A stretch of 64,000 bases of DNA from Caballeronia pedi (GCF_001544915.2 NZ_FCOE02000032.1:26092-90091); one strand, 5' to 3'; positions 33,762 through 42,759 are shown, counted from the stretch's first letter. The notes: generated from the sequence alone by a model not told the origin. Numbers and translations are program-made.

Positions 33762-34619
33762 TCAGCCCTTGACCGCGCCGGCGGTGAGCCCGCGCACGAA
33801 GTAACGCCCCGCCAGCAGATAAATGACTAACGTAGGCAGCGCCGCGATGATCGCCGCGGCCATGTCGACGTTGTATTCCTTGGTGCCTTCCGACGTGTTG
33901 ACGAGATTGTTCAGCGCGACGGTGATAGGCATGGAATCCGCGCCTGCAAACACGATGCCGAACAGGAAGTCGTTCCATATCTGCGTGAACTGCCAGATGA
34001 GACAAACCATCAGGATCGGCAACGACACGGGCAGCAGCACGCGCGTGAAGATCGTGAAAAAGCCCGCCCCGTCGATTCGTGCCGCCTTCACCAGTTCGGA
34101 AGGCACGCTCACGTAGAAATTGCGGAAAAACATCGTCGTGAAGGCGATGCCGTAGATCACGTGCACGAGCACGAGACCGGCCGTCGAGTTGGATATGCCA
34201 AGCAGACCTTCGAGACGCGCCATCGGCAGGAGAATCGCCTGGAAGGGTATGAAGCAGCCGACCATCAGCATCGTGAAAAGCGCGTCCGCGCCGCGAAAGC
34301 GCCACAAGGTCAGCACGTAGCCATTGAATGCGCCGATCAGCGTCGACAGCAGGACAGCGGGAATCACCATGCTCACCGAGTTCATGAAGAACGGCCGCAT
34401 GCCTTCGCAGCGCACACCGGTGCAGGCCTCCGACCATGCCTTCACCCACGGCGCGATGGTCCACTGCGAAGGCAGCGTGAGCAGGTTGCCGGTGCGCAAT
34501 TCCTCGATGCTCTTGAACGATGTGCTGAACATCACGTACATGGGCAGGATGAAGTACAGCGCGAAGAGAATCAGCGCAGCATAGACGCAGGCGCGATTGA
34601 AACCCGGTTTAGCGTGCAT
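33762..34619 (-). CDS. Sugar ABC transporter permease (MalG type)
   Basis: A 285-residue inner-membrane permease with six predicted helices. It begins MHAKPGFNRACVYAALILF and carries the EAA loop ELVKAARIDGAGFFTIFTRVLLPVSLP that docks on the ATPase. The QWTIAPWVKAW segment after the first helix is typical of the MalG/CarB-type subunit. It overlaps the upstream permease gene by 11 nt and ends 14 bp before the ATPase gene. Confidence 0.94.
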   Translation of the reverse strand: MHAKPGFNRACVYAALILFALYFILPMYVMFSTSFKSIEELRTGNLLTLPSQWTIAPWVKAWSEACTGVRCEGMRPFFMNSVSMVIPAVLLSTLIGAFNGYVLTLWRFRGADALFTMLMVGCFIPFQAILLPMARLEGLLGISNSTAGLVLVHVIYGIAFTTMFFRNFYVSVPSELVKAARIDGAGFFTIFTRVLLPVSLPILMVCLIWQFTQIWNDFLFGIVFAGADSMPITVALNNLVNTSEGTKEYNVDMAAAIIAALPTLVIYLLAGRYFVRGLTAGAVKG

Positions 34620-35550
34620 CGCGAGCGCTCCTCGATTCGAGATACATCAACGGAATGAGCACCGCGACGATGGTCGCGAGCATCATCATCGACGCGGCGG
34701 CGCCGACGCCCAGTTGCCCCCGGTTGAAGGAGAACGTGTACATGAAGATCGCAGGCAGCGATGACGACGTGCCGGGCCCGCCCGCCGTCAACGCGACGAC
34801 GAGATCGAAAGTCTTGATGGTGATATGCGCGAGAATCAGCATCACCGAAAAGAACACGGGCCGCATACCCGGAATCACGATCTTTCGATAGATGACCGGC
34901 AGCGTCGCGCCGTCCACCTGCGCGGCCTTGAAGATCTCGGCATCGACACCGCGCAGCCCCGCGAGAAACAGCGCGGCGGCGAAGCCCGTCGACTGCCAAG
35001 CGGCGGCCATCACGACGCAGAAAATGGCCTTGTCGGGATCGCCCAGCCAGCCGAACGAAAAGCTCGCGAAGCCCAGATCGTGCATGACTTTGTCGATGCC
35101 CGCGCCGGGCTGGAGAATCCATTGCCACGCCGTGCCCGCGACGATGGACGACAGCGCCATCGGATAGAGATAGATCGCGCGCAGCCCGCCTTCGATGCGA
35201 ATCTTCTGGTCGAGCAGAATGGCGAGCAGCAAACCCACGCCCATGCACAAGCCAATGAACGGAATGCCGAACCAGCCGAGGTTGGCGGCGGACGTCCACC
35301 ATACATCGTTGGCGAACAGTTCGCGGTAGCGGCCCACGCCGGCTAGTGCATAGCGTGGCATCAGCCGCGAGTTGGTGAACGATATCCACGCCGTGAGGCC
35401 GATGAAGCCATATACGAATACCAGACTGGCAGCGATGCTCGGCGCAAGCACGAGTTTCGGCAGCCACGCATCTGCGTTGAAAGCCGCTTTCGCGCGTGGC
35501 GCAGCGATTCGAGGCTCACGCCGAGGGCGAGCGCTTTCGACACTACTCAT
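34609..35550 (-). CDS. Sugar ABC transporter permease (MalF type)
   Basis: A 313-residue inner-membrane permease with six helices and an EAA loop, EIFKAAQVDGATLPVIYRKIVIPGMRP. The N-terminal PKLVLAPSIAASLVFVYGFI and the LTAGGPGTSSSLPAIFMY segment are typical of glucose/maltose-type UgpA/MalF partners. It follows the binding-protein gene after a 63-bp gap that holds a stem-loop, and overlaps the MalG-type gene by 11 nt. Confidence 0.94.
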   Translation of the reverse strand: MSSVESARPRREPRIAAPRAKAAFNADAWLPKLVLAPSIAASLVFVYGFIGLTAWISFTNSRLMPRYALAGVGRYRELFANDVWWTSAANLGWFGIPFIGLCMGVGLLLAILLDQKIRIEGGLRAIYLYPMALSSIVAGTAWQWILQPGAGIDKVMHDLGFASFSFGWLGDPDKAIFCVVMAAAWQSTGFAAALFLAGLRGVDAEIFKAAQVDGATLPVIYRKIVIPGMRPVFFSVMLILAHITIKTFDLVVALTAGGPGTSSSLPAIFMYTFSFNRGQLGVGAAASMMMLATIVAVLIPLMYLESRSARDAR

Positions 35551-35582
35551 GAGTGATCCTGATTTTTCGGAGCAAGGAAAGA

Positions 35583-35600
35583 GCGCTTCGGACGAAGCGC
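35583..35600. other. Intercistronic stem-loop between binding-protein and permease genes
   Basis: GCGCTTCG-GA-CGAAGCGC can fold as an 8-bp stem in the leftward transcript, between the stop of the solute-binding-protein gene and the start of the first permease gene. Such hairpins protect the upstream message from 3' exonucleases and so allow more binding protein than permease. There is no T-run, so it is not a full terminator. Confidence 0.55.
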
Positions 35601-35613
35601 CCTCATGAGACGC

Positions 35614-36846
35614 CTAGTTGACCTTGGCCGCGGCCGCGAGCGCCTGCACTGCCGTCCTGCTGTCCTGCTGCGAGTGCATGAACTTCGTGACGACGTCGGT
35701 CATCGCGCCCGCGACAGCCTCGCTCTGCGCCATCCCTTGCGCGAGCGACGGCACGATGGTGTTGGCCTTGATAGCCGATTGTTCATCGGCGTAAGAGCGT
35801 TTGGCGCAATCGTCGAACTTGTCCATGGGCACGCCGATACGCGCCGGGATCGAGCCTTTGTACAGGCTGAACTGCTCCTGGAACTCCGGCGACATCACCG
35901 CCTTCGCGAGCACGAGCTGGCCCGGCGTCGCCTTGTTCGCGCCGTTCTGCGCGAAGAACGCCAGCGAGTCCGAGTTGAACATGTAAGAGCCTGCGGTGCC
36001 GGGGCGTGGCACGCACAGATAGTCCTTGCCCGGCACCTTGTTCGCGCGCGCGAATTCGCCTTTCGCCCAATCGGCCATGAACTGCATGCCCGCCTTGCCG
36101 TTGATGACCATCATCGTCGCGAGATTCCAGTCGCGGCCCGTGGTGCCGTTGTCGTAGTAAGCGCCGATCTTGCGCACGATATCGAAGACCTGAATCATCT
36201 TCTCCGATGTCAGCGCCTGCTGATCGCGCTCCACCACGGCCTTGCGATAGAAGTCGGCGCCCTGCGAAAGCACCACGCCTTCCCACAGATTCACGTCCTG
36301 CCACGGCTGCGCGCCGTGCGCGACCGGCGTATAGCCAGCTGCCTTCATCTTGTCCGCGAGCGCGAAGAACTCGGGCCAGGTGTTGGGCGGCGAGCCGCCC
36401 ACCTTGTCGAGAATCTCCTTGTTGATCCACAGCCAGTTCATGCGATGAATCTCGACCGGCACGGCCACATAATGGCCTTCATATTTCAGGAACTTGCCGA
36501 CCTGCGAAGGGATGAGCTTGTCCCATCCTTGCGCAGCCGAGTCGATATCGACGAGCACGCCCTGCTCCGCCCAGTCGTGAATGGACGGCCCCTTCAATTG
36601 CGCCGCCGATGGCGGATGACCCGCGACGACATTCGTCTTCAACACGGTGAGCGCGTTGGTGCCGCTGCCACCCGCCACCGCGAAGTCCTTCCACGTGACG
36701 CCCTGTTTCTCGACGTCCTGCTTGAGCACGCCGACCGCTTTCGATTCGCCGCCCGAAGTCCACCAGTGCAGCACTTCGATCTGATCCGCATGCGCGATAT
36801 TGAACGCACCCGCTACCGCCACAGCCATCAACCAGTTCCGTTTCAT
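35614..36846 (-). CDS. Sugar ABC transporter substrate-binding protein
   Basis: A 410-residue periplasmic binding protein of the extracellular-solute-binding family 1. The signal peptide is MKRNWLMAVAVAGAFNIAHA, cleaved after AHA. The mature start DQIEVLHWWTSGGESKAVG is typical of glucose/mannose-type binding proteins in Burkholderiaceae. The end EAVAGAMTDVVTKFMHSQQD is also familiar. Ligand specificity cannot be read from sequence. It stands 52 bp after the FAH-family gene with a purine-rich ribosome site. Confidence 0.94.
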   Translation of the reverse strand: MKRNWLMAVAVAGAFNIAHADQIEVLHWWTSGGESKAVGVLKQDVEKQGVTWKDFAVAGGSGTNALTVLKTNVVAGHPPSAAQLKGPSIHDWAEQGVLVDIDSAAQGWDKLIPSQVGKFLKYEGHYVAVPVEIHRMNWLWINKEILDKVGGSPPNTWPEFFALADKMKAAGYTPVAHGAQPWQDVNLWEGVVLSQGADFYRKAVVERDQQALTSEKMIQVFDIVRKIGAYYDNGTTGRDWNLATMMVINGKAGMQFMADWAKGEFARANKVPGKDYLCVPRPGTAGSYMFNSDSLAFFAQNGANKATPGQLVLAKAVMSPEFQEQFSLYKGSIPARIGVPMDKFDDCAKRSYADEQSAIKANTIVPSLAQGMAQSEAVAGAMTDVVTKFMHSQQDSRTAVQALAAAAKVN

Positions 36847-36898
36847 GATCGTCTCCTCGCTTCTCTGTATGCCCGATGCGTGCGGGCGGTGCGATGGT

Positions 36899-37750
36899 TT
36901 ATTGCTCGTCCCAGCGCGCGACGGTCTGCTCCTGCACGCCGAGTCCTACGACGGACAGACGCATCACGTCGCCCGGCTTCAGATACTGCTCGGGCTTCAT
37001 GCCGAGTCCGACGCCCGGCGGCGTGCCGGTCGTGATGACATCGCCTGCTTCGAGCACCACGAACTGGCTGATGTACGACACGAGCTTGCGGATCGGGAAA
37101 ATCATGTCGGACGTGGACGAGTTCTGAATGCGCTTGCCGTTGAGTTCGAGCCACAGCGGCAGCTTCTGCACGTCGCCGAGTTCATCCGGCGTGACGAGCC
37201 AAGGCCCGAGCGGACCGAAGGTCGGCGCCATCTTGCCCTTCACCCACTGGCCGCCGTGTTCGAGCTGGAATGCGCGTTCCGACACGTCATTGCACACGCA
37301 ATAACCGGCGACGTAATCCAGCGCGTGTTCCTCGCCGACATAATGTGCACGCTTGCCGATCACCAGCGCGATCTCCACTTCCCAATCGGCCTTGGTCGAA
37401 TTGCGCGGCAGCAACACGCGATCGTTCGGACCGCAGATGCATGATGGTGCCTTGTTGAAGAGAATCGGCTCGTCTGGAATAGGCGCGTTCGTTTCGATGG
37501 CGTGCTGCACGTAGTTCAGACCCACAGCGATAAAATTGCCCGGCTTCGCGATGCACGCGCCGATGCGCGGCTTGCCTTCGACGATCGGCAGCGTGTCGAT
37601 GTCCACGCTTTCGAGCCGCTTCATGCCACCGCGCGCGAAGAACGCGGCATCGAAGTCGTCGGTGATGGCGAAGGCATCGCGGATGCGGCCTTCGTCGTCG
37701 AGAATGCCGGGCTTTTCCTGACCCGGATTGCCATAGCGCAGCAGCTTCAT
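36899..37750 (-). CDS. Fumarylacetoacetate hydrolase (FAH) family protein
   Basis: A 283-residue FAH-fold enzyme acting on acyl-pyruvate or diketo sugar-acid substrates. Family residues visible are AVGLNYVQHAIET and the metal-binding glutamates in DWEVEIALVIG (E-x-E), then VCNDVSERAFQ and GDVITTGTPPGVG. The closest characterised relatives by motif are ureidoglycolate lyase-like and 2,4-diketo-3-deoxy-L-fuconate hydrolases. Given the sugar transporter and dehydrogenases around it, cleavage of a diketo sugar acid is a reasonable inference. The ATG at 37750 follows AAGGGGACG. Confidence 0.9.
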   Translation of the reverse strand: MKLLRYGNPGQEKPGILDDEGRIRDAFAITDDFDAAFFARGGMKRLESVDIDTLPIVEGKPRIGACIAKPGNFIAVGLNYVQHAIETNAPIPDEPILFNKAPSCICGPNDRVLLPRNSTKADWEVEIALVIGKRAHYVGEEHALDYVAGYCVCNDVSERAFQLEHGGQWVKGKMAPTFGPLGPWLVTPDELGDVQKLPLWLELNGKRIQNSSTSDMIFPIRKLVSYISQFVVLEAGDVITTGTPPGVGLGMKPEQYLKPGDVMRLSVVGLGVQEQTVARWDEQ

Positions 37751-37767
37751 CGTTTCGTCCCCTTGTT

Positions 37768-38430
37768 TCAGATATGCAGTGATTGCGACAGGCGGCTTAT
37801 TTCGAGCGCATAGACCTGCGCGCGTTCGGCAAGCGCGCCGTTGCTCGCCCAGTCGTGTGCGTCGAGCGCGCGACGGCAGGCTTCGACGCCATCGCGCGTC
37901 GCTGCTTCGAACATCAGGATGTGGCTCGGCACGGTGAACGCGCGTTCCTTCGCCTCGGCGGTCTGCACGTTGCTCGCGCCTTCGTCCGCGATGAAGCGAT
38001 GCATCGCGAGCACATCGCCGCGGGCCAGCAAATCATCGAAGAAAGCGGGCACTGTCCCTGCGTGCTCATCGACGCGCATGTGCAGCGTCAGCACGTAGCC
38101 ACCCGTGCTGTCGCCGCGCGTCGCGTCGATGGTGCAGATCGAGCGCGCCGTGTTGCGAAAGTGCTTCACCGATGCACGCGTCAGCGGCGTCGGGTTATCG
38201 AGGCGCTCGAGATAGGCTGCGCCCGTGAGCACGTCCAGGTCGCGCGCTTCGTAGACGGTGAGCCATTCCGGCGATGCATCGTCGCCGCGATAGCGTCTGC
38301 CGCGCAGAAAGCCATCGAGCGAAAGGCGTTCGGGAATGTGTTCCTTGTCGTGCCATTCATAGAAGCCGTCGCGCGCCTCGGCGACGACATCGTTCCAGAT
38401 CAGCACGACTGCTTTGCCCAGCAAAGACAT
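37768..38430 (-). CDS. DUF4286-like protein
   Basis: A 220-residue protein with two related ferredoxin-like halves. The first has VLIWNDVVAEARDGFYEWHDKEHIPERL, a pattern shared by DUF4286/EthD-like proteins, then GFLRGRRYRG and WLTVYEARDL. The second half (HILMFEAATRDGVEACRRAL) repeats the fold without the His. Such dimeric alpha/beta-barrel proteins occur in catabolic operons and may act as lactonase- or isomerase-like accessories. The reaction is unknown. The start at 38430 is set by the family N-terminus. Confidence 0.72.
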   Translation of the reverse strand: MSLLGKAVVLIWNDVVAEARDGFYEWHDKEHIPERLSLDGFLRGRRYRGDDASPEWLTVYEARDLDVLTGAAYLERLDNPTPLTRASVKHFRNTARSICTIDATRGDSTGGYVLTLHMRVDEHAGTVPAFFDDLLARGDVLAMHRFIADEGASNVQTAEAKERAFTVPSHILMFEAATRDGVEACRRALDAHDWASNGALAERAQVYALEISRLSQSLHI

Positions 38431-38444
38431 GATGTGTTCCTGCT

Positions 38445-39251
38445 CTAAGCGATTCGGAAGAATTCGAGGATGGCGTCGATCTGGCCGCTGTGCATGTCGA
38501 TGCCCGTCACGACCGGACAGCCGCATTCGATCGCCTTCGCGATCAGCGCGGTCGGCTCGCCGGGCGGGCGCAGCACCACATCGCCGACGATCTGTGCGCT
38601 TCTGAACGATTCGAACGGCGCGGGCATGCCATCGCCCGGCTTCATGCCGACGACCGATGCGTTTACGATGAGGTCCGCGTCATCCGCGTTCGCATCGCCG
38701 GGGACGATCGTGCAGCCGTCGCACGATGCGTCGAGTTGCGACGCGAGCGCGCGCGCTTTTTCGCGGTCGAGATCGCATAGCGTGATATGCGCGACGCCCG
38801 CATCCGCGAGCGACACCGCGATGGCCGCGCCCGCACCGCCGCAACCGATCACCAGCGCGCGCTTCTCTTTAAGCGCATGCCCTTTCGCAAGCAGGCCGCG
38901 CACGAAGCCTTCGCCGTCGAACATATCCGCGTGCCAGCGGTTCTGTTCATCGCGTCGCAATGCGTTCACGGCGCCGATGCGTCGACCGCGCGAATGCACT
39001 TCATCGGCAATGGCGAGCGCGTTCGTCTTGAACGGCGACGTGACGAGCAATCCGTCCAGATTCTTCAGTCGCAGCAGCGCGGGAAGCACCGCATCGATCT
39101 CGTCTGCGCCGATATGCAGCGGCACCAGCACCGCGTCGACGCCCGCGTCCGCGAACTTGCGTGTATAGACTTCGGGCGAACGCACCTGCACGATGGGATC
39201 GCCGATGATCCCGTACATCCGCGTGCGCCCGGTAATCGGCAGGCTCGTCAT
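38445..39251 (-). CDS. Shikimate/quinate dehydrogenase-like protein (AroE family)
   Basis: A 268-residue NAD(P)-dependent dehydrogenase of the shikimate dehydrogenase family. The N-terminal substrate domain has GIIGDPIVQVRSPEVY and LLVTSPFKTNAL (catalytic Lys), and a Rossmann motif VIGCGGAGAAIAVSL lies in the C-terminal domain. The ATG at 39251 overlaps the CoA-transferase stop as ATGA. It is in a catabolic operon rather than with aro genes, so it is probably not the housekeeping AroE. The combination with a YdiF-type CoA-transferase echoes the ydiB-ydiF neighbourhood of E. coli. Confidence 0.88.
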   Translation of the reverse strand: MTSLPITGRTRMYGIIGDPIVQVRSPEVYTRKFADAGVDAVLVPLHIGADEIDAVLPALLRLKNLDGLLVTSPFKTNALAIADEVHSRGRRIGAVNALRRDEQNRWHADMFDGEGFVRGLLAKGHALKEKRALVIGCGGAGAAIAVSLADAGVAHITLCDLDREKARALASQLDASCDGCTIVPGDANADDADLIVNASVVGMKPGDGMPAPFESFRSAQIVGDVVLRPPGEPTALIAKAIECGCPVVTGIDMHSGQIDAILEFFRIA

Positions 39252-40855
39252 GTTCTGCTCCGATACCACTCGGCAATGCGCTCTGAACGATGCCGCCGCT
39301 CACGCGCGACCGTCTCTTCCTTGATGTCCATGAGACCCGGCGCGAAGATGCGCGCATCCATCTCGTGCACATCGCGGGCGACAGCCGGACGAAAATCCAT
39401 CTGGGCGAAGATGTCGCGTTCGATATCGACGCCGGGCGCGACCTCGATCAGCTCCAGCCCTTCGTCACCGACACGAAACACCGCGCGCTCCGTGACGAAC
39501 AAGGCACTGTTGCCGCGTGCGTGCGCGAGCGGCGCGCTGTAGCAGATCTGTTCCAGCGAGCGCACGAACTTGCGATGCCTGCCTTCCTGCACGATGTCGG
39601 TTTTGCCGTTTTCCCACTGCACATCGAGACCGCCCGCCGTCAGCGTGCCGCTGAAGATCACTTTCTTCGCGTTCTGGCTGATGTTGATGAAGCCGCCGAC
39701 GCCGACGATCTTGTCGCCGAAGCGGCTGATGTTCACGTTGCCGCGCGCATCGACTTCCGCGAAGGACAGGAACGCGAGATCGAGACCGCCGCCATCGTAG
39801 AAATCGAATTGCGAAGGCTGTTCGATCATTGCCGCGAAATTCTGCGCGCCGCCGGAATCGCGGCCCGTGATGGGCGCTCCGCCGATCAAGCCCTGTTCAT
39901 TGGTCAGGATCACTGAATCAAGAAGGTCTTCTTCGGCGGCGACGGTGGAAAGCCCCGTCGATATGCCGGCGCCCAGGTTGCACACTGCACGTGGATATAA
40001 CTCCATCGCGGCGCGGCGCACGATCACCTTGCGCGGCCCGAACGGCAACGCGCGGATATCCGACAGCGGCACGCGCAGTTCGCCCGCGTAGCTCGGGTCG
40101 TAATCAGTCGCGTAGGTCTGCCGTTGCTCCGGTTCGACCACCACGAAGTCCACCAGAATGCCGGGAATTCTCACGCTCTTGGGCGGCAGCGTGCCGCTGC
40201 GCGCCATGCGTTTCACCTGCACGATCACGATGCCGCCTGCGCGCCGCGTCGCCTGCGCCATCGCGAGCATCTCGCCGAGCACGGCTTCCTGTTCCATCGT
40301 GACGTTGCCGTCTTCATCCGCCGTGGTGCCGCGCAGAAACGCGATGTCGATGGGAAACGGCCTGAAGCGCAGCCATTCCTCACCGTCGATATGCATCAGC
40401 TCGACCAGCATTTCTTCCGTCGACGGGCTTTGCCGCGCGCCCTGCTGACGCGGATCGACGAAGGTGCCCAAACCCGTTTTGGTGATGAGACCGGGACGGC
40501 CGCCCGCCATTTCCCGCATGAGTTGCGAGAGCACGCCTTGCGGCAGCGTGTAAGCCTCGATGCTGTCGTCCGCGGCCATCGTCACGAGACCGGGTGAATC
40601 GACCAGCGCGCTCGTGATGGCGCGCTTGAGCAAACCTTTGTGCGCCAGATGGCTTGCGCCGAGCGCAGCACGGTCGCCGATGCCGACCACGCTGATCGAA
40701 GTAATCCCCTGCGGTTGCTGCTCCGCGAGAAAGCGCCGCTCCACTGCTGCGAGCAGCGCTTCGGGCACCGCGTGCCCACCGCCCGAACCGCTGATGACGA
40801 TGGAATCGCCCGAGCGCAGCAATGCGGCTGCGTCGTCGCTGGAAATACGTTCCAT
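39248..40855 (-). CDS. Acyl-CoA:carboxylate CoA-transferase (YdiF type)
   Basis: A 535-residue family I CoA-transferase with alpha and beta parts fused. It contains the N-terminal glycine motif VISGSGGGHAVPEALL, GLITKTGLGTFVDPR, and in the second half TNEQGLIGGAP with the expected catalytic glutamate that forms the acyl-thioester. It ends with RRHRSERIAEWYRSRT. It activates a carboxylic acid intermediate by transfer of CoA from acetyl-CoA or similar. It is the first gene of the leftward operon, with a LacI-operator-like palindrome 52-67 bp upstream. Confidence 0.92.
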   Translation of the reverse strand: MERISSDDAAALLRSGDSIVISGSGGGHAVPEALLAAVERRFLAEQQPQGITSISVVGIGDRAALGASHLAHKGLLKRAITSALVDSPGLVTMAADDSIEAYTLPQGVLSQLMREMAGGRPGLITKTGLGTFVDPRQQGARQSPSTEEMLVELMHIDGEEWLRFRPFPIDIAFLRGTTADEDGNVTMEQEAVLGEMLAMAQATRRAGGIVIVQVKRMARSGTLPPKSVRIPGILVDFVVVEPEQRQTYATDYDPSYAGELRVPLSDIRALPFGPRKVIVRRAAMELYPRAVCNLGAGISTGLSTVAAEEDLLDSVILTNEQGLIGGAPITGRDSGGAQNFAAMIEQPSQFDFYDGGGLDLAFLSFAEVDARGNVNISRFGDKIVGVGGFINISQNAKKVIFSGTLTAGGLDVQWENGKTDIVQEGRHRKFVRSLEQICYSAPLAHARGNSALFVTERAVFRVGDEGLELIEVAPGVDIERDIFAQMDFRPAVARDVHEMDARIFAPGLMDIKEETVARERRHRSERIAEWYRSRT

Positions 40856-40906
40856 GTTTGAGTCGTCTCCGTTTTTGCCTTGGCGAACATGCTGGCCACG
40901 GACGAA

Positions 40907-40922
40907 ATGTAACCGGTCTCAT
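40907..40922. promoter_or_regulatory. LacI-type operator copy 1 (CoA-transferase operon)
   Basis: ATGTAACCGGTCTCAT matches the deduced palindrome ATGTAACCGGTTACAT at 14 of 16 positions, with the central CCGG intact. A central CpG is typical of LacI/PurR-family operators. It lies just upstream of the eight-gene leftward operon. Confidence 0.62.
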
Positions 40923-41039
40923 TGAGGCTTTCAAGAGGAATCTCGCGGTTTGAACCTTGGCTAGGGAATACCACTATCCAAGCGATCTGAGGCGCATCAC
41001 TGCGGCACAAAAATTTCCTGTCGCGATTTACACGCGCCA

Positions 41040-41055
41040 ATGTAACCGGTAACAT
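41040..41055. promoter_or_regulatory. LacI-type operator copy 2 (MaoC gene)
   Basis: ATGTAACCGGTAACAT matches the palindrome at 15 of 16 positions and is the best copy in the window. It stands 65-80 bp upstream of the MaoC start, in the same divergent region as copy 1, so one repressor could control both directions, possibly with looping over about 130 bp. Confidence 0.66.
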
Positions 41056-41119
41056 CGAAGCCGAATCGAACGACCACGTGCGTCGCTTCGATCATTCATT
41101 GGCTACAAAGGAGACAGAC

Positions 41120-41575
41120 ATGGGCATCCAGGGCGTCGAGATCGGCGACGAATACCGTTTCGCCAAGACCGTCGGCGAAGTCGACGTAACGCTGTTCGCA
41201 GGCCTTACCGGCGATTTCAGCGACACGCACATCAACGAGCAATACATGCAGGAGAAGTCGGCCATCGGACGGCGCATCGCACATGGCGCGTTGCTGGTCG
41301 GCTATATGTCCACGGCGTCGACCATTTCGATTGCGCACATCATTCATCGCACCGACATCGACGAGTTTCCGGTGTCGGCGGGCTATGACCGCATCCGCTT
41401 CATCAAGCCGGTGCTGCTGGGCGATACGGTGACGGTGATCTATCGCGTCGCCGAAATCGACGAAGAGAAGCGCCGCAGCACCGCCGACATGGAAGTCATC
41501 AACCAGCACGGCGAAGTCGTGGCGGCGGGCCGTCATCTGATGAAATGGGCGAAGAAGCTTTCGAACAAGTCCTGA
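41120..41575 (+). CDS. MaoC-family hydratase/dehydratase
   Basis: A 151-residue hot-dog-fold protein with the MaoC hydratase-2 motif FAGLTGDFSDTHINEQYMQE followed by GRRIAHGALLVGYMS, including the catalytic Asp and His of R-specific enoyl-CoA hydratases. It starts MGIQGVEIGDEYRFAK after an AAAGGAG ribosome site. It diverges from the CoA-transferase operon and precedes the LacI gene, so it likely hydrates or dehydrates the CoA ester formed by that transferase. Confidence 0.9.
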   Translation: MGIQGVEIGDEYRFAKTVGEVDVTLFAGLTGDFSDTHINEQYMQEKSAIGRRIAHGALLVGYMSTASTISIAHIIHRTDIDEFPVSAGYDRIRFIKPVLLGDTVTVIYRVAEIDEEKRRSTADMEVINQHGEVVAAGRHLMKWAKKLSNKS

Positions 41576-41597
41576 AACAAGAGTTTTCGCGCAGGCG

Positions 41598-41638
41598 GCG
41601 CCGATTTTTGCATCGCAGGTGATTGCTATAATCGGCGC
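41598..41638 (+). promoter_or_regulatory. Extended -10 promoter of the LacI gene inside an inverted repeat
   Basis: A TGCTATAAT element with hexamer TATAAT at 41627-41632 is an extended -10 box 31 nt upstream of the lacI-type start. The 9-bp arms GCGCCGATT (41598-41606) and AATCGGCGC (41630-41638) flank the promoter core symmetrically. The repeat could be a regulatory hairpin or binding site, or serve as end of the MaoC transcript. Confidence 0.5.
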
Positions 41639-41662
41639 ACCCGCGCGAACCCAAGATCAGGC

Positions 41663-42748
41663 ATGGCCAAGAGCAGACAACCCGTGACCGAAGAAGCCGA
41701 TGCCGGCAAGAAGCCCCGCTCGTCCGGCGTGACGCTTCGCGATGTCGCGCGCTTCGCAGGCGTTTCGTCGGCCACCGTGTCGCGCGTGATGAACAATCCC
41801 GAGGTCGTGTCCGACGAGCTGCGCTCGCGCATCAAGGTCGCGATCGAGCATCTGGGCTGGGTGCCGCACGCCGCGGCGCGCGCGCTCGCCACGCAACGCA
41901 CCGGCACCATCGGCGCGGTGTTTCCCACGCTCGCCAACGAGCACTTCGCGACCGCCATCCAGACGCTTCAGGAAACGCTCGAGCAAGTGGGCTATACGCT
42001 GCTGCTCGGTTGCTCGCAGTACGACCCCGAGCGCGAATATCGCCAGGTGCGCACCATGCTCGAACGCGGCGTGGATGCCGTCGTGCTGGTGGGCGAGGCG
42101 CATCATCCCGATCTATACACGCTGCTCGCGCAACGTCAGGTGCCTTACGTCAATACGTTCGCGTATCGCGAGGGCAGCGACAAGCTGTGCGTGGGTATCG
42201 ACAATCATCAAGCGTTCTTCGATTTCACGACCTATCTGATCGGCCTGGGTCATCAGCGTTTTGCGATGCTCTCGCAGAACGCCGACTCCAACGACCGCGC
42301 CCGCGCGCGTCGCGAAGGCGTGCGCGATGCCCTGGCCGAGCATGGGCTCGGCATCACGGCCGCGCATATGGTCGAAGGCTACTGGGGCGCACGCGAAGGG
42401 CGTGCGCTGTTCTCGAAGGTGATGGACACGCCGCAACCGCCTACAGTAGTGATTTGCGGCAACGGTTCCTTCGCGATGGGCGCCATGCTCGAAGCCATGC
42501 AGAAAGGTTATGACATTCCGAAGGACCTGAGCCTCGTCGGTTTCGACGATTTCGAACTCATGTCGGAGTTGCCCATTTCCATCACGACCGTGCGCGTGCC
42601 GAGCGCCGAGATCGGCGCGACCGCCGCGAAAGTGATTCTCGCGGAGCTGGCGCAGAAAGGCAGCGCGCAGAGCGTGAAGTTCGATGCGGAAATCATCGTG
42701 CGGCAGTCGTCGGGCGCGCCGCCGAAGACGCGGCGCAAGACGGGCTGA
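41663..42748 (+). CDS. LacI-family transcriptional regulator
   Basis: A 361-residue repressor. The N-terminal helix-turn-helix VTLRDVARFAGVSSATVSRVMNN (about residues 23-45) and hinge PHAAARALATQRT are followed by a periplasmic-binding-protein-like sensor domain with FGDFELMSELPISITTVRVP-like end FDDFELMSELPISIT. The first 20 residues are a basic extension. It lies amid four palindromic operator candidates in front of the CoA-transferase, MaoC, aldo/keto reductase and MFS genes, which makes it the obvious local repressor. The inducer is unknown. Confidence 0.94.
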   Translation: MAKSRQPVTEEADAGKKPRSSGVTLRDVARFAGVSSATVSRVMNNPEVVSDELRSRIKVAIEHLGWVPHAAARALATQRTGTIGAVFPTLANEHFATAIQTLQETLEQVGYTLLLGCSQYDPEREYRQVRTMLERGVDAVVLVGEAHHPDLYTLLAQRQVPYVNTFAYREGSDKLCVGIDNHQAFFDFTTYLIGLGHQRFAMLSQNADSNDRARARREGVRDALAEHGLGITAAHMVEGYWGAREGRALFSKVMDTPQPPTVVICGNGSFAMGAMLEAMQKGYDIPKDLSLVGFDDFELMSELPISITTVRVPSAEIGATAAKVILAELAQKGSAQSVKFDAEIIVRQSSGAPPKTRRKTG

Positions 42749-42759
42749 TTGCCGGCGCT

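Noticed and set aside
33748..34464. N-terminal extension of the ABC ATPase by about 240 codons
   Set aside because: The extra part covers the permease gene in another phase; the family start MASLSIENVHKRY at 33747 is clear.
38445..39251. Housekeeping shikimate dehydrogenase aroE
   Set aside because: The gene is embedded in a LacI-controlled catabolic operon with CoA-transferase and sugar transporter genes, so a catabolic quinate/shikimate-type role is more likely.
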